The translations under genes and the position numbers were made by a program. This document shows, piece by piece, positions 1 to 7,510 of a stretch of 29,362 nt of DNA. How positions within the stretch are numbered: position 1 is the stretch's first letter; every line of letters begins with the position of its first letter. The DNA lies in the NCBI GenBank assembly GCA_031285245.1, contig JAITWN010000205.1, positions 1 to 29,362 of the forward strand. Direction: 5' to 3'. This stretch comes from Chromatiales bacterium. Lineage in GTDB: Bacteria > Pseudomonadota > Gammaproteobacteria > SZUA-140. The notes beneath the pieces are model-generated. The model was given only the letters and a program-made list of their open reading frames with translations. It searched no databases and was not told the origin of the DNA.

Positions 1-237
1 TTATCCGCGTGCGGTATTTTTTTGTATAGCGTTTTGCGCGCAAATTTAGTGGCGAGCCACCATTCTTCATGAGTTAAACCAGCCGGCGGCCATTACTACT
101 AATTTATAGTAGTAATTAGTAGCAAATTTGGACTAAGACGGGCGGTTGGTGTGATGGGTGTTTTTGGTTGGAGGAATGGTTACTTATTGATTTATTTGTT
201 TTTATTTTTATATTCCCGCTCCCTCGCCACCATCCTC
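1..237. other. AT-rich intergenic stretch without a recognisable gene
   Basis: No coding region with a plausible start and recognisable protein is seen on either strand; the open frames here only run into pagP out of frame. The stretch is clearly richer in A and T than the rest of the window, with T-runs near 18-24 and around 190-220. Its one clear structure is the inverted repeat at 92-116, listed separately. The left boundary is the window edge, so a gene control region or the tail of a neighbouring gene could be cut off. Confidence 0.5.
92..116. repeat. Perfect 10-bp inverted repeat with 5-nt loop
   Basis: ATTACTACTA at 92-101 is the exact reverse complement of TAGTAGTAAT at 107-116, with ATTTA between. 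A further TAGTAG-like copy follows directly (117-122). The stem is AT-rich, so it is a poor intrinsic terminator. A protein-binding operator for an unseen gene to the left is as likely as an RNA structure after pagP. Only the symmetry is seen; the role is unknown. Confidence 0.45.
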
Positions 238-825
238 TCACAGAAATGACCATTTGCCCCACATGAAAACTACGTTGCCGTTGCCTTTTCCACCGGGAAC
301 GTAGGCGCCTTCGATGGAGAGTTTTTTGTAGCCGAATGATGCGATGGGCAGGATCGAGGGGAAGGGGATGTAGTTGGCGATGTCGGTGCGGGAGGCGAAG
401 AAGACGGTGTAGCCTGCGCCGGCATTCCAGGATGAGCGACTCCCGCACATGGCTTTCCAGCCGTATCCGACCATCCATTGCGGTTTGAAGTGTGAGTCTT
501 GAAAGCCCATTGCGTAGAGGCCGTGCCAGTTTTCTTTTTCATCGTAAAGGGCGCGACCATAACCGAGTCCGAAAGGCAGTTCCTGATAGCTGTCGATTTT
601 TTCGCGCGTATACGCCCAGCGCATGTGATAGGTTTTGAACGGCAGGTACAGCTCGGAATTTCCATCCGCCCAGATATGTTTCCAGCGGGGTATCCAGACA
701 TCGGATAGCTCGGCCGATGCGGCATCCCACTGGCGAGACAACCAGCTTTTGTCATCATCAGCCTGGCAGGAGAGGCTGGTGCTCAGGCAACACGCAAGAA
801 AAAAGACACGCGGGGAAGTTTGCAT
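238..825 (-). CDS. pagP: Lipid A palmitoyltransferase PagP
   Basis: Outer-membrane beta-barrel enzyme that moves a palmitate chain from a phospholipid to lipid A. The 195-residue reading starts at the ATG at 823-825, preceded by AAGAG about 7 nt upstream and followed by a signal peptide (residues 1 to about 22, hydrophobic core FFLACCL). The GTG at 858 would put 11 charged residues before the signal and has no ribosome site. PagP signatures run in order: ELYLPFKTYHMRW (58-70), EKIDSYQELPFGLGYG (75-90), HGLYAMGFQDS (101-111), GYGW (120-123), GAGYT and AYVPGGKGNGNVVF. The catalytic trio of the family is present as His67, Asp110 and Ser111. Length is close to the usual 186 or so. It is a single gene, divergent from the GST. 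In enterics PagP changes the lipid A coat in response to antimicrobial peptides; no PhoP-like site was recognised here. Identification is firm; physiological trigger unknown. Confidence 0.9.
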   Translation of the reverse strand: MQTSPRVFFLACCLSTSLSCQADDDKSWLSRQWDAASAELSDVWIPRWKHIWADGNSELYLPFKTYHMRWAYTREKIDSYQELPFGLGYGRALYDEKENWHGLYAMGFQDSHFKPQWMVGYGWKAMCGSRSSWNAGAGYTVFFASRTDIANYIPFPSILPIASFGYKKLSIEGAYVPGGKGNGNVVFMWGKWSFL

Positions 826-958
826 GGATAACTCTTGATGGCGAAATCTTGTGGGCACTTATGGCGATATGGCCGGCCATGGCTGGCGTTATTGATGGAT
901 TTCCCGCTGACGTGCGAGTTATAACTTCCGCCCGGCTTTGTCTGCAAGGAGAGTCTCA

Positions 959-1654
959 ATGTCTGCCATTCCCTTGTTTCCTCGTCGCTGGCCGCCGTCT
1001 GATCCGGCTGCGATTCAGCTTTATTCTCTCAATACGCCCAACGGTCAGAAGGTGGGCGTGTGTCTGGAAGAGATGGGGCTGCATTATGAGCCCCATCTGG
1101 TGGATATCACCAAGGGCGATCAGATGGATGCGGATTTCATCCGCATTAGTCCCAATAACAAGATTCCTGCCATCATCGATCCGGATGGTCCTGAGGGCGC
1201 GCTGTTCGCGCTGATGGAGAGCATCGTGATTCTGCAATATCTCGCAGATAAGACCGGGCAGTTTTTTCCGCGCACGTATCGCGCGCGGATCGAAGCGCAG
1301 CAATGGCTGACTTTTCAGGCGGCGCACATTGGGCCGATGTTCGGGCAGTTCGGCCATTTTCATGTCTACGCCAAGGGCAAGACTAGCGATGCCTATGGCG
1401 AGGAGCGTTATGCAGCGGAGACACGGCGTCTGCTCGGTGTGCTCGATGCGCGTTTGCAGGAGCGTGATTATCTGATCGGCGATTACAGCATCGTCGATAT
1501 GGCGACCGCGCCCTGGGTGGATTGCTTGGTCGATTTTTATAAGTCTTACGAATACCTCGGTATGGCCGAGTTCACCGCGGTAGCACGTTGGCGCGCGCAG
1601 CTCGCATCGCGCCCGGCATATCAGCGGGGTAAGGAAGTGTGTCGAGTGGTGTGA
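959..1654 (+). CDS. Nu-class glutathione S-transferase (YfcG/YghU family)
   Basis: Soluble glutathione-dependent enzyme; family members YfcG and YghU act as disulfide-bond reductases using two bound glutathiones. The 231-residue protein starts at ATG 959 because AAGGAGAG (946-953) lies 5 nt upstream. The thioredoxin-like domain (about 18-102) carries LYSLNTPNGQKVGVCLEE (21-38), whose NTPNG loop replaces the Tyr/Ser/Cys of other GST classes, then the cis-Pro site NKIPAI (67-72) and the glutamyl-binding MESIVILQYLA (86-96). The all-helical C-terminal domain follows, with WLTFQAAHIGPMFGQFGHF. The N-terminal PRRWPP segment resembles YghU, while length is nearer YfcG. It is monocistronic, flanked by divergent pagP and the convergent argS block. 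Family is sure; substrate is not. Confidence 0.88.
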   Translation: MSAIPLFPRRWPPSDPAAIQLYSLNTPNGQKVGVCLEEMGLHYEPHLVDITKGDQMDADFIRISPNNKIPAIIDPDGPEGALFALMESIVILQYLADKTGQFFPRTYRARIEAQQWLTFQAAHIGPMFGQFGHFHVYAKGKTSDAYGEERYAAETRRLLGVLDARLQERDYLIGDYSIVDMATAPWVDCLVDFYKSYEYLGMAEFTAVARWRAQLASRPAYQRGKEVCRVV

Positions 1655-1718
1655 GGGTTTCGTTTTCGATCGACGTGTACATTTAGTCAGACTCGATCGA
1701 TAGCAAGCTCAGCTATTC

Positions 1719-1843
1719 TAAGGAATCTCTGAAAAAGCTCCGTCATTGTGAGGCCAAGCCGAAGCAATTCGCGTAGCAGTCTGGATTGCCACGGGGTTAA
1801 AGCCCCTCGCAATGACGATTGTGGGTTTTTCAGACTGCCCTTA
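1719..1843. mobile_element. MITE with CGTCATTG-type ends, copy 1 (degenerate)
   Basis: About 125 bp bounded by TAAGGAATCTCTGAAAAA (1719-1736) and the imperfect inverted copy ending CAGACTGCCCTTA (to 1843); 14 of 18 end positions match. Inside are CGTCATTGTGAGG and its inverted partner CCTCGCAATGACG, plus GGATTGCCACGGGG. The element aligns along its whole length with the reverse complement of the element at 27582-27712. No transposase is encoded. The TA at each border suggests insertion at a TA dinucleotide, as with IS630/Tc1-like transposases. The right TTA is the stop codon of the SPOR gene read on the minus strand, and the transcript would fold into a long hairpin after that gene. Copies with a CGTCATTGCGAGG core are widespread in bacterial genomes (known in general terms). 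Confidence 0.8.
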
Positions 1844-2443
1844 AGCCCCAAGCCGCAGTACCACAAAATCAATATCGTTGTGCTGTAAGCGCGAGCGGGC
1901 TTGTCCCATTTCGCGCATGCTGGTGTAGGGGCCGAGGCGCACGCGGTACCAGATGTTGGCGTTGCCGATGACGACTTTCTGCACGCTTGATTCGATGCCG
2001 AGGAAAGCGAGGCGCGCTTTCATGCCGTCGGCTTCTTCGGCGCGGCGAAAGGAACCGACTTGCAGGATGTATGGACCGTCGTCGCTTTTCTTGGCATTGG
2101 CCGGCGCATTCATGGCCTGACGTATGCGCTCATCGCTGAGCTCCACTTCCATCTCGGGGAGCATGGTGTAGAACTCAAAGCGCGCTTTCGCCGGTGGCTC
2201 TGGCGGCGGGGGCGGCGTTTTTGCGGGTTTTACAGGGGTGGCGGCAGGTTTGGTGGTCGCTTCCGCGACTTGCTCTTTTTCTTCACTGTGTCGAGAGTGC
2301 GGCAGCAGATAGCCAACGCTGCCGATCACGGCGCCGAGGATGAGGCCGCTCGCAAGCCAGAGCAGGCCGCTGTGGTTGACGTGCCAGGGGCCGCTCGTGG
2401 GCGTGCTGCGCTTTTTATTCGCGCGCTTGGAGTTTCGCGCCAT
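1841..2443 (-). CDS. SPOR-domain cell-division protein (FtsN-like)
   Basis: Bitopic inner-membrane protein expected to bind denuded peptidoglycan at the division septum. The 200-residue protein has a basic cytoplasmic tail (1-25, rich in Lys/Arg), one membrane segment (about 27-46, LLWLASGLILGAVIGSVGYL), a proline- and lysine-rich periplasmic linker (60-85), the ARFEFYTMLPEMEV box typical of the argS-linked family, and a C-terminal SPOR domain (about 122-200) beginning GPYILQVGSFRRAEEADGMKARL. It starts 4 nt after argS stops, so the two are co-translated. In Pseudomonas the gene after this one is hslV; here the transcript runs into a MITE instead, whose border supplies the TAA stop. Whether this is the essential FtsN or a second SPOR protein cannot be told from the window. 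Confidence 0.88.
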   Translation of the reverse strand: MARNSKRANKKRSTPTSGPWHVNHSGLLWLASGLILGAVIGSVGYLLPHSRHSEEKEQVAEATTKPAATPVKPAKTPPPPPEPPAKARFEFYTMLPEMEVELSDERIRQAMNAPANAKKSDDGPYILQVGSFRRAEEADGMKARLAFLGIESSVQKVVIGNANIWYRVRLGPYTSMREMGQARSRLQHNDIDFVVLRLGA

Positions 2444-2447
2444 GCGC

Positions 2448-4208
2448 TTACATCAGTTCCGGGGCTGATACACCGAGCAGCGCAAGGCCGCTCCCGAGGA
2501 GCTGACGTGTTGCCACGATGATGGCGATGCGGGCATCGCGCAGTGCTGCGTCATCAACCAGGAACTGGTGGGCGTTGTAATAGACGTGAAAATCGTTCGC
2601 GAGCTCGCGCAAGAAATAAGCAAGCTGATGCGGTTCATGCGCGAGCGCAGCGGATTCGAGCGCTTCGGGATAAAGGCCGAGGCGGAAGATGAGCTGCTGT
2701 TCCTGCGCTTCGGTGAGTAGATGCAGATTTGCCATGCCGCGTGCCTGATCCCAGTGAAAACCTTTGTCCTGCATCTGGCGCAGCACGCTGCATACACGCG
2801 CGTGAGCATATTGCAGGTAATAAACCGGGTTGTCGGTCGATTGTGATTTTGCGAGATCGAGATCGAAATCCATATGCTGTTCGCATTTACGCAGCACGTA
2901 GAAAAAGCGCGCGGCGTCGCTGCCGACTTCATCGCGTAGTTCACGCAGGGTGACGAACTGGCCGCTGCGCGTCGACATCTGCACCTTCTCGCCACCGCGA
3001 TAGAGAATCGCGAACTGCACCAGCAGCACGTCGAGCCGGCTGGCATTCAAGCCGAGCGCGGTGAGCGCGGCTTTCACGCGTGGCACATAGCCGTGATGAT
3101 CAGCGCCCCAGATGTCGATCATTTGGTCGAAGCCACGCTCGAATTTATTCACATGGTAGGCGATGTCAGAGGCGAAATAGGTGAGCGCGCCGTTTTCGCG
3201 TACCACTACGCGATCTTTCTCGTCGCCGAAGGCGGTGCTGCGAAACCACCATGCGCCTTCATGTTGATAGAGATGACCGGCTTCGCGCAGGCGTGTGATG
3301 ACTGCCTCCACCTTGCCGGATTCGAGCAGGCTGCGCTCTGAAAACCATTCCTGATAGTGCACACCAAAAGCGCCGAGATCATCGCGAATGTCCGCGATGA
3401 TGGTGTCAAGGCCCGCGGCGAAGACGGTGCGGTAGCGCTGTGTGCCGAGCAGCGTCTTGCAGCGTTCGACGATAGCATCGATATGCGTTTCGCGATCACC
3501 ACCTTGGGCTTCGTCGGGCGGCAGATCGCTCATCACCTGCGCTGCCGGCAGTTTCAGTTCGGTGCCATGGGCCTGCACGAGTGCGCGCGAGATGTCATTC
3601 ACGTAAACGCCGCGATAGCCGTTGTCCGGAAAACGAATGACTTCGCCAAGCTGTTCCAGATAACGCAGCCACACGCTCGCAGCGAGGATATCCATCTGAC
3701 GACCGGCATCATTGATGTAGTACTCGCGATGAACGTTGAAACCGATCGCCGCCAGCAGATCAGCGACAGTGGCGCCATAAGCTGCGCCACGGCCGTGGCC
3801 GACGTGCAGTGGTCCGGTCGGATTGGCGGAGACGAATTCGACTTGAACGCGCTGACCAGCGCCGCGATTGCTGCGACCGAACGTTGTGCCGGCCTGCAAG
3901 ATCTCCGGCACGATGCGACGAAATGCGGCAGGCGTGATGAAGAAGTTGATGAAGCCGGGGCCGGCGATCTCGACGCGCTCGACATCATCATGCTTTGGCA
4001 GTGTAGCGACGATGCTTTCGGCGAGCTGACGCGGCGCCATGCCGATGCGCTTGGCGAGTGGGAGCGCGACGTTGCAAGCGAAATCGCCGTGGCGTTTGTC
4101 CTTGCTGCGATCGATCACGATCTCGGCAGGTATCTCGATCGTGAGCACGCCTGTGTTACGCAGGTGCAGCAAGGCAGCGGTGATGAGCTCGCTCAGCAGC
4201 TTCTTCAT
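2448..4208 (-). CDS. argS: Arginyl-tRNA synthetase
   Basis: Class Ia aminoacyl-tRNA synthetase that charges tRNA-Arg in the cytoplasm. 586 residues, the usual bacterial length. An N-terminal Arg-S domain (about 1-90) is followed by the catalytic Rossmann fold with the HIGH motif as HVGH at 135-138, inside SANPTGPLHVGHGRG, and the YYINDAGRQ segment (163-171). The KMSKS equivalent is the weaker KVQMSTRSG (408-416), as is common in ArgS enzymes. The DALR anticodon-binding domain forms the C-terminus, ending in LLGVSAPELM. Start is ATG 4208. It lies 105 nt after priA and 4 nt before the SPOR gene, the priA-argS-SPOR order known from Pseudomonas. Nothing unusual is seen. Confidence 0.97.
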   Translation of the reverse strand: MKKLLSELITAALLHLRNTGVLTIEIPAEIVIDRSKDKRHGDFACNVALPLAKRIGMAPRQLAESIVATLPKHDDVERVEIAGPGFINFFITPAAFRRIVPEILQAGTTFGRSNRGAGQRVQVEFVSANPTGPLHVGHGRGAAYGATVADLLAAIGFNVHREYYINDAGRQMDILAASVWLRYLEQLGEVIRFPDNGYRGVYVNDISRALVQAHGTELKLPAAQVMSDLPPDEAQGGDRETHIDAIVERCKTLLGTQRYRTVFAAGLDTIIADIRDDLGAFGVHYQEWFSERSLLESGKVEAVITRLREAGHLYQHEGAWWFRSTAFGDEKDRVVVRENGALTYFASDIAYHVNKFERGFDQMIDIWGADHHGYVPRVKAALTALGLNASRLDVLLVQFAILYRGGEKVQMSTRSGQFVTLRELRDEVGSDAARFFYVLRKCEQHMDFDLDLAKSQSTDNPVYYLQYAHARVCSVLRQMQDKGFHWDQARGMANLHLLTEAQEQQLIFRLGLYPEALESAALAHEPHQLAYFLRELANDFHVYYNAHQFLVDDAALRDARIAIIVATRQLLGSGLALLGVSAPELM

Positions 4209-4313
4209 GGAGATGGTTCCGAATCGAGGGAGGTAGGCGTGTCTTTAAGACGCCGGTTGCAATGGACGCTTATTATCGCTGCTCGCGGCGCGCTTGCAAA
4301 TCGCGCGTTGATC

Positions 4314-6569
4314 TCAGTATTCGTCGGCGGGGTCGACATCGAGCGACCAGCGCACGCGACCGGCGGCGGCAAGGCTGTCGAGCGCGGGCACCAATGCGCT
4401 GAGTAGTGCATGCAAGCGCGCGCGCTGTGCGGCGAGGAGCAGGAGCTGCGCGCGATAATGCCCGGCGCGCCGCGCCATCGGCGCCGGTGCCGGGCCCAGC
4501 AGTTCAACGGGCTGCTCAATGCCAGCAGGCGTGAGCGTCAGCAAACGTGCGCGCGCCGCGCTCAAGAATTCTTCCGGCGCGCCTTCGCGCACGGATTCGG
4601 CGCGCAGGATGGCCATATTGCGGTAGGGTGGCATCGCGCTCAATCGGCGCTCGTCCAATAGACCGCGCGCGAAATCCTGGTAGTTCTGCGCGAGCAGGGT
4701 GCCGAGCAAGGGATGCTCAGGGCAGCGCGTCTGCACGTAGACTGCGCCGGGTTTGTCGGCGCGTCCAGCGCGCCCTGCGACCTGGGTGATGAGCTGACCC
4801 ATGCGTTCTCCGGCGCGAAAGTCGACGCCGAACATGCCTTGATCAGCATCGAGGATGCCGACCAGCGTGACGTTGGGCAGATCGTGTCCTTTGGCGAGCA
4901 TTTGCGTGCCGAGCAGAATCTGTCGCCGTCCACCCCGCATTTCATTCATCAGCGCTTCCATCGCGCCGCGTCGCCGCGTGCTGTCGCGATCGATGCGAAG
5001 AATGGTGACGCCCGCAAAGCGTTCGCGCAGCGTTTCTTCCATGCGCTCGGTACCCTGGCCGACGGGGCGCAGATCCGCGCCGCTGCATTGCGGGCAAGTT
5101 TGCGGTGGTATTTCTTCCGCGCCGCAATGATGGCAGCGCAGCAAACCGCGCGCGCGATGCAGCACCAGATGCGCATCGCAGCGCCGGCATGAAGCTAGCC
5201 AGCCGCAGTCTTCACACAGCAGCGTGGGTGCATAGCCCCGGCGATTGAGAAACAGTAGCACCTGCTCATCGCGCGCGAGATGCGCGGTGATGGCGCGTTC
5301 GAGTGTCGATGACAAGCCGTGCGTTGGTCGGTCGGCACGCAGATCGATCAAGCGAATGGCGGGAGGTGTGGCTGCGCCCGCGCGCCGCGCAAGCACGAGA
5401 TGCTTGTATCTATGTTGCGCACAGTTGTGCAGAGTTTCGAGCGCTGGCGTTGCCGAGCCGAGTACTACGGGGATGCCAAGACGCTGCGCGCGGATTACGG
5501 CGGTGTCGCGCGCGTGATAGCGCAGCGAATCCTGCTGTTTGTAGGAGGCGTCGTGTTCTTCATCGACGATGATGGCGCCAAGGTTTGGCGCGGGCGTAAA
5601 CACCGCTGAGCGCGTGCCAATGATGATGGGCGCAGCCGCGCTCGCCGCCGCGTTCCAGGCCGCGAGGCGTTCGCCTTCAGCAAGACCAGAATGCAGCACC
5701 GCGAGCCCGCAGCTGAAGCGCTTGCGCACGCGCGCCACCAATTGCGGCGTCAAACCGATCTCTGGCACCAGCAGTAGCGTTTGCTTGCCAGCGCGGATCA
5801 TGTGCTCCATGAGCGCGAAATAGACTTCGGTTTTGCCGCTGCCGGTGACGCCGTCGAGCAGAAAAGCCTGAAATCCTTGGGCGGCGATGATCTCAGTGGT
5901 GGCTGCGTGCTGATCGGCATTGAGCGCTGGGCCGTCGTGGATGTGCGTTGGTATCGTCGCGCGCGGCGCTTCGCGCTCAGCGATGATGCATTCAACCCAG
6001 CCTTTTTCAGTGAGCACGCGCACGGCGCGGCGCCAGTCTTCATCGCCGCAAGCCTCATTCAGTTCATCGGCATCGAGGCCGCGCGCATGTTCACGTAGTG
6101 TGAGTAGGAGGGCGCGCTGGCGTGCGGCGTTTTTGAGCTGTGCGAGGTCGATGTCGTGTCCGGCAGTGGTGATGCGCCAGCGCTTGGTTGCCATTTCGCG
6201 CGCGGATCGCCCATGACGCAGCAAGCCGGGGAGCGCGCTGCACACCACTTCACCGATCGGGTGGTGATAATACCCGGCGCACCAGGACAGCAATTCGAGC
6301 AGATCCGGGGGGAGGGCGGGCGTTTCGTCCAGCACGTCGAGCACTTGTTTCAGGCGCTGCTGGGGCACTTCGCTCGACGGCGCGCCGCTCATGACCACGC
6401 CGATGCGCGTGCCACGCCCAAAAGGAACGCGTACCCGGCTGCCTGGCGCTACCGCCCTGCCGTCCGCGGGGGGCAGATAGTCAAATAGCGCATACAACGG
6501 CGCCGGAATCGCAATACGTAATACCGCGATGTCGGTCTGTGGATAACTTTGTGGACGAGTGAGAGTCAA
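4314..6569 (-). CDS. priA: Primosomal replication-restart helicase PriA
   Basis: 3'-to-5' superfamily 2 DNA helicase that recognises stalled forks and reloads the replisome. 751 residues with the TTG start at 6569; E. coli PriA has 732. The 3'-DNA-binding domain is at about 14-115 (RIAIPAPLYALFDYLPP). Walker A is GVTGSGKTE (240-248) and Walker B is VDEEH (335-339). Eight cysteines in four CxxC pairs (LCEDC, CRRC, CHHC, CPQC) form the two zinc sites that interrupt the helicase core. Later motifs are GTQMLAKGHDLP and QVAGRAGR. No ribosome site precedes the TTG and no ATG lies near the first conserved residues, so the start is uncertain by about ten codons. A consensus DnaA 9-mer falls in this 5' end (6538-6546). 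It heads the argS-SPOR block. Confidence 0.96.
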   Translation of the reverse strand: MTLTRPQSYPQTDIAVLRIAIPAPLYALFDYLPPADGRAVAPGSRVRVPFGRGTRIGVVMSGAPSSEVPQQRLKQVLDVLDETPALPPDLLELLSWCAGYYHHPIGEVVCSALPGLLRHGRSAREMATKRWRITTAGHDIDLAQLKNAARQRALLLTLREHARGLDADELNEACGDEDWRRAVRVLTEKGWVECIIAEREAPRATIPTHIHDGPALNADQHAATTEIIAAQGFQAFLLDGVTGSGKTEVYFALMEHMIRAGKQTLLLVPEIGLTPQLVARVRKRFSCGLAVLHSGLAEGERLAAWNAAASAAAPIIIGTRSAVFTPAPNLGAIIVDEEHDASYKQQDSLRYHARDTAVIRAQRLGIPVVLGSATPALETLHNCAQHRYKHLVLARRAGAATPPAIRLIDLRADRPTHGLSSTLERAITAHLARDEQVLLFLNRRGYAPTLLCEDCGWLASCRRCDAHLVLHRARGLLRCHHCGAEEIPPQTCPQCSGADLRPVGQGTERMEETLRERFAGVTILRIDRDSTRRRGAMEALMNEMRGGRRQILLGTQMLAKGHDLPNVTLVGILDADQGMFGVDFRAGERMGQLITQVAGRAGRADKPGAVYVQTRCPEHPLLGTLLAQNYQDFARGLLDERRLSAMPPYRNMAILRAESVREGAPEEFLSAARARLLTLTPAGIEQPVELLGPAPAPMARRAGHYRAQLLLLAAQRARLHALLSALVPALDSLAAAGRVRWSLDVDPADEY
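6538..6546 (-). promoter_or_regulatory. Consensus DnaA-box 9-mer at the 5' end of priA
   Basis: The minus strand reads TTATCCACA, an exact match to the DnaA-box consensus, within or just ahead of the first codons of priA depending on the true start. A weaker related TTTGTGGAC follows on the plus strand at about 6548. One exact 9-mer can occur by chance in a window of this size, so binding is only a possibility. Confidence 0.25.
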
Positions 6570-6671
6570 GAGGCGAATCCGCGCTGGTCTGCTCTTGGCG
6601 AGATGCGCCGGGGAATCAATGGGGATTTTATAATTTTATATTTATCAATATGTTGCAATCAGTCCTCGGGA
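6570..6671. other. Upstream region of priA, AT-rich
   Basis: Non-coding stretch between priA and the candidate small ORF. On the minus strand it holds an AT-rich core (about 6620-6650) with several overlapping -10-like hexamers (TATAAA, TAAAAT) and a TTGCAA, but no pair at standard spacing stands out. It probably carries the priA-argS-SPOR promoter; the exact site cannot be fixed by eye. Confidence 0.3.
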
Positions 6672-6788
6672 TCATATCCAAGTCTGCGAAGTCAAGTATC
6701 GTTGCCGAGGGAATTGTGCATAAAAAAGATTTCCGGGCGAAATTTCTTGTGTATAAGGCAGATAGCGCACCTTGTTACATTCAGGCAT
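6672..6788 (-). CDS. Candidate 38-residue small protein after hemJ
   Basis: I do not recognise this protein. A 38-codon frame starts at ATG 6788, 11 nt after the hemJ stop, with AGGA (6798-6801) overlapping that stop codon at 9-nt spacing, so it could be translated by coupling. It begins MPECNKVRYLPY, contains one Cys and several aromatic and basic residues, and has no membrane segment or repeat. Homology could not be tested. It may equally be a chance frame in the priA leader. Confidence 0.22.
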   Translation of the reverse strand: MPECNKVRYLPYTQEISPGNLFYAQFPRQRYLTSQTWI

Positions 6789-6799
6789 CGGTGTTTGTC

Positions 6800-7225
6800 C
6801 TAAATCGGCTTGACAACCACCAGCAGGACGACAGCGATCAGAATCAGCACCGGAAGCTCGTTCAGCCAGCGATAGAACACATGGCTGTGAACGTTGCGAT
6901 CCTGCCGAAATGCTGCCAGCAGCTTGCCGCAATAGAGGTGATAGACGACGAGGAGCGCCACCAAGAGCAGTTTGACGTGCAGCCACATCGCGTCGTGATA
7001 GGCCTCCCAGGCGTAGACCACCAGCATCCACAGACCAAGGGCGATGGTGAGGATCATGCCCGGCGTCATGATGCCGTAGTAGAGCTTGCGCTCCATGATT
7101 TTGAAACGTTCGCGCCCTGGGGTGTCTTCGCACTGCGCGTGATAGACGAATAAACGCGGCAAATAAAACAGGCCAGCGAACCAAGTGACCATGAATACGA
7201 TGTGAAATGCCTTGATCCACTGCAC
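6800..7225 (-). CDS. hemJ: Protoporphyrinogen IX oxidase HemJ
   Basis: Polytopic inner-membrane enzyme that oxidises protoporphyrinogen IX to protoporphyrin IX, the penultimate haem step, in bacteria lacking HemG or HemY. 141 residues from the GTG at 7223-7225, matching the family length. Signatures: WIKAFHIVFMVTWFAGLFYL with PRLFVYH (residues 3 to about 29, including the conserved His8), KIMERKLYYGIMTPGMILT, and WLHVKLLLV. Four membrane segments alternate with short loops. A GTG at 7264 is in frame but lies inside the -10 box of the promoter at 7263-7292, so the downstream GTG, preceded by GGATGAG, is the better start. It is probably transcribed alone or with the small ORF after it. Confidence 0.9.
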   Translation of the reverse strand: MQWIKAFHIVFMVTWFAGLFYLPRLFVYHAQCEDTPGRERFKIMERKLYYGIMTPGMILTIALGLWMLVVYAWEAYHDAMWLHVKLLLVALLVVYHLYCGKLLAAFRQDRNVHSHVFYRWLNELPVLILIAVVLLVVVKPI

Positions 7226-7262
7226 GGCGAGCTCATCCGAAGAGTAGGGATAACGCGCGAAC

Positions 7263-7292
7263 ACTATACTGATCGCGGCGCGGACTTGCCAA
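7263..7292 (-). promoter_or_regulatory. Sigma-70-type promoter of hemJ
   Basis: On the minus strand TTGGCA (7287-7292) and TATAGT (7263-7268) are separated by 18 nt; each matches consensus at five of six positions. Expected transcription start is near 7256, giving a leader of about 31 nt before the GTG at 7225. This placement rules out the upstream GTG at 7264. Confidence 0.65.
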
Positions 7293-7440
7293 CGAGGTGG
7301 AGCGGGTTTGTGTTGATGCTACTTTGATGAGGGCGTGGAAACGAGCGAGCGGCCTTGACTTGGCAGGGTGATCACTTTAGATTAGCCGCCCATTGCTAGC
7401 TAGTATCTGGCAACAGTGACAAAAATCATAAATGCATTAC

Positions 7441-7474
7441 AAAAAAACTTGCGGCTGCCGGCCGCATTTTTTTT
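7441..7474 (-). terminator. Intrinsic terminator after the CNB-rhodanese gene
   Basis: The stem TGCGGC...GCCGCA (7450-7466, 5-nt loop) is followed on the minus strand by AG and seven T (7447-7441). On the plus strand it is followed by eight T (7467-7474), so it could act both ways, but no plus-strand gene precedes it. It lies about 45 nt after the stop at 7511. Confidence 0.8.
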
Positions 7475-7510
7475 GCCCATTTTCCAGCAGAAATCCCGTG
7501 TTTTTCTCGT

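Noticed and set aside
2443..2447. Possible frameshift between argS and the SPOR gene
   Set aside because: Both proteins have normal ends; the 4-nt gap is ordinary operon spacing.
3357..4406. 349-codon open frame antisense to argS
   Set aside because: It mirrors the argS coding strand, has no recognisable domain, and argS is certain there.
6789..7220. Longer frame that would extend the 38-codon ORF through hemJ
   Set aside because: It is the out-of-frame shadow of hemJ; only the part beyond the hemJ stop can be considered.
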